Shown here in pieces: positions 56,538-64,000 of a stretch of DNA of 64,000 nt. The position numbers and the translations under genes were made by a program. Position 1 is the first letter of the stretch. Each line of letters starts with the position of its first letter. The stretch is from positions 467,271 through 531,270 of the forward strand of contig NW_003314376.1 of assembly GCF_000143415.4 (NCBI RefSeq), written 5' to 3'. The DNA is from Selaginella moellendorffii. Taxonomy: Eukaryota; Streptophyta; Lycopodiopsida; Selaginellales; Selaginellaceae. The notes under the pieces are model-generated. The model saw nothing but the letters and a program-made list of their open reading frames with translations. It did not search any database and was not told where the DNA came from.

Positions 56538-57341
56538 CTTTCTCCGGCCATGATCATCAGAAAGAGAATGAGAAGGAAAAAAAATCTCTCTAGCAAGCGG
56601 TGTTTAGCATGGCTGCTTGGAGAAAAGCCACTTGTGTGTGCTTCACGTCGATTATCTTCGACCATGGATTGATCTCAGTCGCTCAGGATAGTTTGGGAGA
56701 GCTCAAGATCTGATGAACAACATGCTATTTCTCCCTCATGAGGCTCCAGCCAGAAGCTCCGTCGCCATATCCTTAGAGCAATGTTGTCCAAATTGCTATT
56801 ACTGTAGGGATTCACGACATTAAATACTCTCCGTTTGCTTCGGGGTTTGGATCTTGCCCTAAGAAATCAGCATAAAGTTGACAAAGAATTCTTGAGTTCA
56901 GACTTGAATGCGCGTTCTGAATGCTGCCTGGGTTGTCCAGTCCAATTGCGCGTTCTGACATGTGGATAATGCTCCAGCGATATCAACGTGCATGCTACCG
57001 CTTTACAAATGTACTTCCAATGGATCCTAAGTTATATCTCAACCAGAACACGATCCATATAAAGAAGGATACAATAGAATTATGAAATCAAAGTTCTCTC
57101 CCGAGTACAAATCAATCATGGAGCTACCCAAAGTCCACTCAAATCACAATGCAGCTAAGTATGTACCAAGAACATAGAAAAGTGCAAGTGTGTATGTGTG
57201 TCTAGTGTGCGTGAGGAGAGAGCAAAAATTGAATGATATACCTGAGAGGTGGTACCACCACCATCACCACCAAAGAGAATTTCCATTTCCATCCATCTCC
57301 TCCCTGTGATCCATCCCCAAAATCTCCAAAAGAATCGGACA
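56538..57341. other. Intergenic between CLE-like gene and FLA gene
   Basis: Holds the 5' flank of the CLE-like gene (56538-56700) and the 3' flank of the FLA gene. An ACC/CAT-type repeat lies at about 57250-57275. No other gene seen. Confidence 0.45.
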
Positions 57342-58067
57342 CTACCAAAGAAGAGCAAAGCCCACAATCGAGCTCCCTAGCAGCAGTGTCGAGGCAAGAA
57401 TTCGAGGAGCGCTGGATTGGTCCGAGGCAGATCCAGGCGACCTGGTGGATGCGGGAGTGGCAGCCGCGAGACCGGGAGCCGGGGCAAGGATCGGTGCTGG
57501 AGCCACTGGAACTGGCGCTGGAGCTGGGACCGTGCCTGGCGGAGGAGCTGGGGTGGGAGCTTGCGGAAGAACTCCATTGGGAGTGAGTGGCTTGTCCACC
57601 TCCACAATGCTGAGGTTGTAGCCGATCTGCTTGACGCTCTTGACGATGGTGGTGTTGGATCCGGACATGACGATGTCGAGGCCGGCCTTGGTGTTGGTGA
57701 GATTGGCCGTGCCGTCCTGCCCGGGGGCCTTGCCGGTGGTCTGGTAGAGCGACGTGATCTGCTGATCCTCGTTCTTCACGGCGGGATTGATGTATGTGAG
57801 GAAGATGTGGACGCGGATGATGTCGATGAGCTGCTTCTCAGTGGCGGTCTGGCCCAGGCTGCCGCGGAGCTGATCGATCTTGGAGTTGGGAATAACAGCG
57901 ACGGTGATGGAGTTTCTGGTGTTGACGTCGCTGGCGAGGCCGGATTTCGTGAGCAAATCGTTGAACTCGGAGTAGTCGGGTTCTTTCTGGAGCTCCTCGG
58001 TGACGTTGAATGCCGCGGCGGTGGCCGCGACGGCGAGGAGAAGCGCCATAGCTAGCGGGATCTTCAT
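57342..58067 (-). CDS. Fasciclin-like arabinogalactan protein, 241 aa
   Basis: Single-exon gene. Residues 1-19 are a signal peptide (MKIPLAMALLLAVAATAAA). One fasciclin domain covers about 25-160. The H1-type strand is ITVAVIPNSKIDQL. The central IDIIRVHIFLTY keeps the conserved His of the YH-type motif. The H2-type segment is VKQIGYNLSIVEVDKPLTP. Four N-glycosylation sites (NVT, NLT, NTT, NLS) are present. A Pro/Ala-rich arabinogalactan glycomodule follows (QAPTPAPPPGTVPAPAPVPV and on), with repeated AP and PAP units for hydroxyproline-linked glycans. The end ASDQSSAP plus the hydrophobic ILASTLLLGSSIVGFALLW is a GPI-anchor signal. FLAs sit on the outer plasma-membrane face and in the wall and act in adhesion and wall assembly. 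The gene is head to head with the CCCH gene. Confidence 0.93.
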   Translation of the reverse strand: MKIPLAMALLLAVAATAAAFNVTEELQKEPDYSEFNDLLTKSGLASDVNTRNSITVAVIPNSKIDQLRGSLGQTATEKQLIDIIRVHIFLTYINPAVKNEDQQITSLYQTTGKAPGQDGTANLTNTKAGLDIVMSGSNTTIVKSVKQIGYNLSIVEVDKPLTPNGVLPQAPTPAPPPGTVPAPAPVPVAPAPILAPAPGLAAATPASTRSPGSASDQSSAPRILASTLLLGSSIVGFALLW

Positions 58068-58860
58068 CTTGCCGAAATCTGGGAAAAAGAAGAGCGCGGG
58101 GGTGAGAAATCCTCGAAATCTGGCCGGGGAATCACGAAATCTAAGCTACATTCTGGCTAGAACGCTGGAAGGGCTCCAGATCTAACCTGCATTGCTTGCA
58201 ATGCAGGAGATTTGGAGGGATTTCCCAACAGCGAGAGATTACCAGATACAAGGAGACCGGAATATCGATCGATGCGCGCCGCGGAGCCGAAGAGATCCAA
58301 GTGAAGCGATAGTGCAACCCCTGCTCCTGGCTATTAAAACCCCCAAGCTCAAGAACACACGCCCTAGAAATAATAAAGTAAAGCCGACGTGTCAATTACG
58401 CTGCCGACGTGGAGGCCGTTTGCCCTGGCACGTCAGCGAATATTCGCGAATGTGTGGTGGGACGTCCACTTTGTAACCACCTAACGCTGGTGAGAATTTT
58501 TTCTCACTGGGCCAGGCTGGCATATGTTAGCTGGTCGTGACACATCCGCACGCCATTTCGACTGGGGCCCTTATATGGCGCCCTCACATTCTTTGGAGTG
58601 TCCATTCCATCCACCGGCCGCCGGGGTGAAAGGTATCGAACCGCGGACCTCTTTGCCTGGCCGGGGGATCGAGCCCGTGACCGGATCGAGAATCGACGGG
58701 CGGATGTGGTGGTGGAATCGGACGGCGATGTGGTGTGCCAGGTCACGCGCGTACTGCTCAATGCTGAGTGGAGACAAGCTGCGGGAGAGGGAGGAGGCCT
58801 AGGTAGAGGAGAGACTATGGCGGAGCACACGAGAGGTTCTAGGGTTTGATTTATTCGGGA
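58068..58860. promoter_or_regulatory. Shared upstream region of FLA (-) and CCCH (+) genes
   Basis: The 793 bases between the two divergent start codons must hold both promoters. Two short stretches (about 58636-58660 and 58662-58680) contain B-box or T-arm-like GGTATCGAACC and GGATCGAGCCC, but no tRNA cloverleaf could be drawn. No TATA box was assigned. Confidence 0.5.
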
Positions 58861-61206
58861 ATGGCGACGGCGAATGGCGATGCGTCGACGCTAGCGGCGG
58901 CGGCGGCGGCGGCGGCCCCGGGCGCCATCGCCCCGGCCAGCGCCGAGGATGTGGCGCTCAAGAAGAACACGGATTGCGTCTACTTCCTGGCATCGCCGCT
59001 CACTTGCAAGAAGGTATTGCGATCGATCGGGGCGAGAGTAGAGGCTTTCTGCAGTTAGGGTTTAGTGTTTTTCTGGCTGCTGGCTGGCAGCAGCCAGATC
59101 TGCCGAGCTCGAGCTGACAGGCAGCGCGTGATTTGTTTTTGCAGGGGGAAGAATGCGAGTTTAGACACAGTGAGACTGCGAGGATCAACCCCCGCGACTG
59201 CTGGTACTGGGTATCGGGGAGCTGCTTGAATCGGGATTGTCCATTTAGGCATCCGGTAAGAACTGTAGAGCTCTTGGCATCATAGCTTTAAGTGATTTTG
59301 TCCTTGTTGTTCTCTCCAGCCTTTGGAAGCTGGAAATCCGACTCCTGGACAGCAGCAGCCCGCGAGCAACAAAGGACGAACGCCGTGCTACTTTTTCATC
59401 CAAGGATACTGTGCGAAAGGCGATCGATGTCCCTTCTTGCACGGTGTTCCTAAGCTGACCACGACTGCTCCTCCAGAGCTCGAAGTTCCTCCAAGGTCGG
59501 AAGCTGCCATTCCATCTAAGCCGTCTTTGACAGCACAAAAGCCATCGGTGGACATACAACTGCAGGCAATAGCAGCAGTGCCGGAAGCGAGGCCAGCGCC
59601 ACCTTCTCAAGTTGCAAAGCCAGCGGCAGTTTTTCAGCTTGCAAAGCCAGCGGCAGCAGCTACTCAGGTTGCAAAGCCGGCAGCTTCTCAGGTTGCGAAG
59701 CCAGCACCACCACCGCAAATAGCGAAGCCGGTTGTGAAGCCATCACCGCCAGCTCAAGTTGCGAAGCCAGCACCATCTCATGTTGATCGGTCCACTGGCT
59801 ATACCCCGGCAGAGAATGTTGATCGATACACGAGAGAGCCTACTGGTTACACTCCGGCAGAGAATGGCAACGGTGTAGCAGGCAGATCGAGAAGCGTTGC
59901 AGCTGAGCCGGAAGAGAGCGCGGAGCCTGTGTCGAGTACGCACGAGGACGATGATCTTCTCATGACGACTTCAAGAGCAGAGAATGGCACTCGAGACCCG
60001 GAAGAACGTTGGGAAGAGTCTTCGCCTGGGTTTGATGTGCTCGTAGACGACGGGCCAGAGGAGTCGGAGTTCCTCCACGGGAACAATGACGAAACAGGCG
60101 ATCGTTTCGACGACGACTACGAGTTTCAGTACTCCGAGATGTACAACCAGACTGGCGGATTCGAGTCGGGACCTCCACTATACGAGCGTGAAAGCTATGA
60201 TCGCATCCGGCATGAGAACGGGAGGTTCGAGCAGGGGGAGTACACTGACTACGACGCTCCCTACGACCGGATGGACTTCGATCGTCCGCCGCTGCTGGAC
60301 AACCCGGAGCGTGATTATTTCCGACAAACAAGACAAGTTCGGACACAGTCCATCAAGGAGAGGCTACGGTTCAACCATCAAGACCCACGGCCGTTTCTCG
60401 ACAATGGTGATCTGCGAAACGTTCTCGAGCGGCGGCGGAGGCTGGATGTTTACCCGGGTCGAGAAGGCGATGACAGGTTTCCCAGGGAGTTTACAGACCG
60501 GGAGAGGCATCGCGACGACTTTTCCAGGGGTCGGGAGCGCGACAGGGCTCAGAACTACTTCCACCAGGCTAGACTTAACAGCAGCAGCGGCAGGAGATCA
60601 TCGAGGGAGAGAAGTAACGAGCGCTTCCACCACCGGCATCCTCCTCCCGACGCTTTCATGTACAGGGGTGGTGGTCAGATCGATCGTAGGCCTGTGAAGG
60701 ATGCATCTCCTCCGGGCTACGAGGCGAGGAACTTTGGCCTGGGCTTCAGCCGAAGAACAGGCGGGGAGGAGCCATCGGACTTCGCGGCACCGAAGAGCCT
60801 GGCTCAGATCCGGGCCGAGAAGAGGAAGCTCGACGGGGAGGAGGTGGCGATGGTGAGCTCCTCCAAGCGCAGCTACATCTCCAGGGAGTCGAAGTTCCAT
60901 GGCGGCGAGCTCAACGGTGGCGGGGACGATGGTGATCAACACTTTGAAGGTCCCAAGCCGCTCCACGAGATTCTCAAGGACAAGCGCAGGGAGGAATTCT
61001 CGCAGCTCCGGCGCCATGACGAGAGCGTGATCGTGGCGAGCGATGAGCGAGAAGAGCGAGACAGCCGCGCCAATGGAGTGGCCAACCATCATGTACACGC
61101 TGACAAGATCACTACTACCACCGTGACTGCTCGAGAGGAGAGTGACGATGACGAAGACGATGACGACGACGATTTCGCGAAGAAGCTAGGCGGATACTTC
61201 TCGTAA
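58861..61206 (+). CDS. Three-finger CCCH zinc-finger protein, 716 aa
   Basis: Three exons, 58861-59013, 59145-59255 and 59320-61206, all phase 0. The N-terminus has a poly-alanine run. Three CCCH fingers lie within the first about 120 residues and span the exon boundaries: CVYFLASPLTCKKGEECEFR-H (C-X9-C-X5-C-X3-H), CWYWVSGSCLNRDCPFRH (C-X7-C-X4-C-X3-H) and CYFFIQGYCAKGDRCPFLH (C-X7-C-X5-C-X3-H). This arrangement resembles plant C3H17-type proteins and animal ZC3H11A, nuclear RNA-binding factors tied to mRNA processing and export. Next comes a run of about seven QVAKPA-like repeats and two TGYTPAEN repeats, then a charged Arg/Asp-rich body with RS, RD and RE pairs. The conserved SLAQIRAEKRKL and KPLHEILKDKR are followed by an acidic tail (ESDDDEDDDDDDFAKKLGGY). 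Function is inferred from family. Confidence 0.9.
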
Positions 61207-61348
61207 CTCTGATTTCTCTGATCGATCGAACAAAAAGGTCTGGATTGACACTTCGATGCGATCCTCTTCCTCTAATGGCTCTAAGCTAGCCACTGTTTTC
61301 TCAAGTTCCTGTTTAGACAGGACCCCGTCCTTGACGATGAACAGGCGG

Positions 61349-61992
61349 CTAGAAATCTTCCCGAGTTTTACCAGTGCTTGATGACAGTGGCTCCACTGGC
61401 AATCGCTCGCAAGTGCATATCTCGATCATGAATCCATCGGGGTCGTGGAAGAAGATCTGCTCCACTTCGATCCCTCGCTCCTGGACGATGCGTTTCTCGT
61501 ATTTGATCCCAGCGTCTCCCAGCCTCTTCTGGACGAGAGCTAGATCCTCGCACTGGACAATGTGGATGGATTGTTACAAGAGAAGAGATTTTCTTTTTTT
61601 CTTTCGCGTACCTGGAAGGAGATGTGATCGTCGCGAGGATTGATTGAGTGTTCTTGCGGAGGCCCCGCATTTTCTTGCTGGAGCAAATGGATTCCAATAC
61701 CATAGTTGTACAACCTGGACGATCAATCCGTAGCGAAAAAAATCGATAGCGCAATCGATACAGAGTGGGAAAAGAGGGAGGAGGGATGCTCTTACCAGGC
61801 GCCGCGGACCTCGAGAGCGTTCGGGCGCTTGACGGGCACGAACCCTAATACATCGACGTAGAACTTGAGCGATTCTTGGATGTCGCGGCAGTTGCGCGAG
61901 AGATGATTCACGGAGGAGAGCGGCAGCGGCTGTGGATTCTGGAGCGATTCCGCGCCGCCGCCGCCATGGGCGCTGCTCGCGTTTTGGATCAT
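61349..61992 (-). CDS. VOC/glyoxalase-I family protein, 167 aa
   Basis: Three exons, 61796-61992, 61612-61714 and 61349-61552, total 504 nt. One vicinal-oxygen-chelate fold is seen. First beta-alpha unit: LPLSSVNHLSRNCRDIQESL, KFYVDVLGFVPVKRP, RGAWLYNYGIGIHLLQ. Second unit: NPRDDHISFQCEDLALVQKR, then GIEVEQIFFHDPDGFMIEIC. Candidate metal ligands are the His of NHLS, the His of DHISF and the Glu of MIEIC. It matches the plant lactoylglutathione-lyase-like (GLYI-like) small proteins with the CTCERLPVEPL ending. Many members of this clade are not true glyoxalases, so detoxification of methylglyoxal is only one possibility. The start at 61992 is the first ATG in frame; upstream there is only a GTG. 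It converges with the CCCH gene, with about 140 bp between stops. Confidence 0.88.
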
Positions 61993-62203
61993 AGGAAACG
62001 AATGAAGGGAAACAAAAAGAGCGTACGCTTCCGGGCAGAGAGAAACCCAACGTTGATATAACAAGTGGCGGCGGAGATCCACGTGTCTGACACGTGTCCA
62101 CTTACCGACTCATTGCTAGATTGTGATCTCCTTGCTGCTGCCGGGGTTTGAACCGGCGACCTTGTTGTCCTAGGGATTAGGGTTTGCGGGAAGAAGGGAA
62201 GAA
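61993..62203. promoter_or_regulatory. Bidirectional promoter region, glyoxalase-like / proteasome
   Basis: Only 211 bases separate the two divergent start codons, so both promoters and 5' UTRs overlap here. CACGTG-related cores (CCACGTGTC, GACACGTGTCC at about 62079-62100) form a palindromic G-box pair, a known target of bZIP and bHLH factors. Confidence 0.6.
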
Positions 62204-63283
62204 ATGGCGGTGCTGGTAGCGAAGAGGACGAGCGCGGATGTGGAGATGGCGCACGGCTTCAAGGAGCATGCGACATGGAGCCCCTACGAGAACAATGGCG
62301 GGTGAGTGATCTTGGATCGCGCTTTGCTTCCTGTGGCGAGATTATCACGGATTTTCGCAGGACTTGCGTCGCGATTGCTGGATCGGATTATTGCATCGTC
62401 GCAGCTGACACGAGATTGTCGCTTGGCTACAGCATACTGACCAGAGGCCATTCTAAGCTGTTTAAGCTGTAAGTTTTTCTTTAGTGACTTTGGAAACAAA
62501 ATGTGATTTTTCTTTCCTGTCTTTCGCAGCTCAGACACTGCGGTCATGGCTTCCTCTGGCTTCCAGGCGGATGTGAGAACTCTGCAAAAGAATCTAGAAG
62601 CCCGGCAAAAGGTTCGATCCTCTTTGTTTCCGGATTTTCGCCTTAGACCGCTGTTTTTTATTTGCTTCTCTTGAAACAGGGTTACTACCATCAGCACGGG
62701 AAACCAATGTCTTGCCCAGCGATGGCGCAGCTCCTGTCGAACACCCTCTATTACAAACGCTTCTTTCCATACTACAGTTTCAACGTTCTTGGTGGTCTAG
62801 ACACCGAAGGTACGTGTGGAAGAGAGCATCAAAGTCTAAATCTTTGTGGAGGCTTGTAGGCAAGGGATGCGTCTACACTTATGACGCTGTTGGTTCTTAC
62901 GAGCGGACAGGATATAGTACCCAGGGAAGCGGTGCAGAGTTGATAATGCCGATTCTGGATAACCAGCTCAAGTCTGCCAGTCCTCTCCTTTATCCTCCAA
63001 GGGTGACAAATCCTTTGCGATTCATTCTTCTCTGTTGCTGACTGCCGGGAGCTTACAGGAAACGGCAACGCCCCTTACGGAACAAGAGGCTCTGGAAATT
63101 GTCAAGGACACTTTCGCTTCGGCTACCGAGCGCCAGATCTACACCGTTCGTATTGCTTTTTCTGTGTATCGAGCTTGAAACTCAACGCAAACGTGTGTGG
63201 TGTTGCAGGGAGATGGACTCGAGATTGTGGTCATCAACAAGGATGGAATACACAAGGAGTATTTAGACCTCAAGAAAGACTAG
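62204..63283 (+). CDS. PBF1: 20S proteasome subunit beta type-1 (beta 6), 240 aa
   Basis: Seven exons: 62204-62301, 62361-62468, 62530-62611, 62680-62809, 62860-63002, 63059-63145, 63209-63283. They sum to 723 nt with consistent phases. The beta-subunit fold is clear. [20 protein letters not shown] and [18 protein letters not shown] begin the mature part, [18 protein letters not shown] follows, [18 protein letters not shown] is subunit-specific, and [20 protein letters not shown] and a [14 protein letters not shown] end complete it. This is the plant PBF1 / human PSMB1 orthologue. Although a Thr follows the GG, this subunit type is non-catalytic and serves as a structural member of the beta ring of the 20S core. 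An N-terminal extension of about 33 residues precedes the fold, slightly longer than usual. Confidence 0.93.
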
Positions 63284-64000
63284 GCACTCTCTTTGCAGGA
63301 GCTATGTATAACTTCGATTCTTATGGACAATTGTTTCATTTCCTCTCGTTCTCTCTCATCAGATTGATCACACTGAAAGAAAAGTAAAATCTTATGATCG
63401 CAGCTCCATGTTGGGCAGCTGAGAAAATTGGTAGTGGTTTATACTAGTGCCTAAAGTGTCCCGTGCCTCTTAAGACTTCGTATCATTTTAGTAAGTCCAT
63501 TGTTCATCTTATAAATGCCTTCTTCAAGACTATTTTATGAATGCGACAAGATCACTCGGGAGTGTTGACACATGCACTGGTCAATCCACCGTAATTCCTG
63601 AGTGTGAACTTCTCATGGTTTCTTTTGGAGAACTTCATTTCTCGGTTCCAATTCTCAGTACCTTTGATATCTTTCTATCGACTTTGTGAATGAATGTGGA
63701 CCACCTTCCCTTTGAGAGCAATAAAATATAGTGCATAGAATTTTGCTGCCCATCTTGAATGTCAAGAAACCTTGAAACATAGTTTGAAACGCTTGTGCAA
63801 ATCCGATATCATTTTACGATTCTAAAGATCAAATATACAAAATCTTTCACAGTTAATTAGAGCATTCTTTAAGGTAATCAATAAAAGTGCGTTTATTTTG
63901 AAATTAGTTTTTGCTAAGCTGGAAATTAATTTATCAGCCATTTTCATCTTCGTTATGAGAAAGTATACTAAACGCTTGACCGGATCCGTGTACAGTCTAT
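63284..64000. other. 3' flank of the proteasome gene
   Basis: No further gene recognised up to the window edge. AT content rises after 63700. Confidence 0.45.

Noticed and set aside
58615-58685. tRNA or SINE B-box-like words GGTATCGAACC and GGATCGAGCCC
   Set aside because: No A box at the right distance and no cloverleaf could be drawn.
59245-59718. Minus-strand 157-codon frame rich in Trp, Cys and Leu
   Set aside because: Antisense shadow of the QVAKPA repeat region in the CCCH gene.
62130-62165. T-arm-like sequence (GGTTTGAACCGGCGACC), possible tRNA on the minus strand
   Set aside because: The T stem pairs poorly with a 7-base loop, and no matching acceptor or D arm lies within 60 bases.

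Overview
The window looks like nuclear DNA of a land plant, most probably a lycophyte close to Selaginella moellendorffii. The reasons are gene content (PPR proteins of the PLS class, double-AP2 factors, CLE prepropeptides, a fasciclin-like arabinogalactan protein), very short introns of about 45-160 bp with GT/GC-AG ends, tightly packed divergent and convergent genes, and AT-rich blocks of decayed LTR retrotransposons. The species name is inferred from style and recall; no search was run.

Layout. 1-14.4 kb is a duplication-rich block: two broken copies of a double-AP2 gene (304-2885, 6449-8130), a 3' fragment of a third (10645-11165), PPR pieces, a retroelement gag relic, and one intact intronless PPR gene of 922 aa (11310-14078). 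An insertion inside an intron of the first AP2 pseudogene carries the terminal two exons of a KRP/ICK cyclin-dependent-kinase inhibitor. A cytochrome P450 scrap lies at 3.7-4.3 kb. 14.5-25.8 kb is AT-rich retrotransposon debris: Ty3/gypsy pol relics on both strands, LTR ends with a decayed primer-binding site, and tandem duplications of about 0.45 and 1.1 kb. 26.1-31.7 kb repeats the theme with the intact AP2 gene (26404-28401, eight exons, 492 aa), a broken antisense PPR-922 copy, and an intact PPR gene of 577 aa on the minus strand.

34.4-38.9 kb holds a full-length ABCB (P-glycoprotein type) transporter of nine exons and 1201 aa, preceded by a chimeric scrap of its own exons 1-2 and a PPR N-terminus. 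39.0-41.7 kb contains two minus-strand secreted-peptide precursor genes: a canonical CLE gene (157 aa) and a CLE-like gene (113 aa) with two variant motifs. 42.7-44.9 kb is a decayed inverted copy of the PPR-577 / PPR-922 junction followed by an ABCB remnant. 44.9-55.8 kb is again transposon-rich, including a fairly fresh gypsy element truncated at a perfect inverted repeat (48.7-51.8 kb), copia and gypsy relics, and a nested fold-back structure.

55.9-63.3 kb is a compact single-copy gene block: a third CLE-like precursor (-), a fasciclin-like arabinogalactan protein (-), a three-finger CCCH protein (+), a VOC/glyoxalase-family protein (-), and proteasome subunit beta type-1 (+). FLA/CCCH and glyoxalase/proteasome are head-to-head pairs with short shared upstream regions.

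Exon structures given for the multi-exon genes were assembled by hand from reading frames and splice dinucleotides. In every case the exon lengths sum to a whole number of codons. The most notable material is the set of three CLE or CLE-like precursors sharing a P-[D/E/x]-R-x-x-P-x-G core, two of which show two motif copies and unusual spacing, and the repeated AP2/PPR block with its shared convergent 3' junction.
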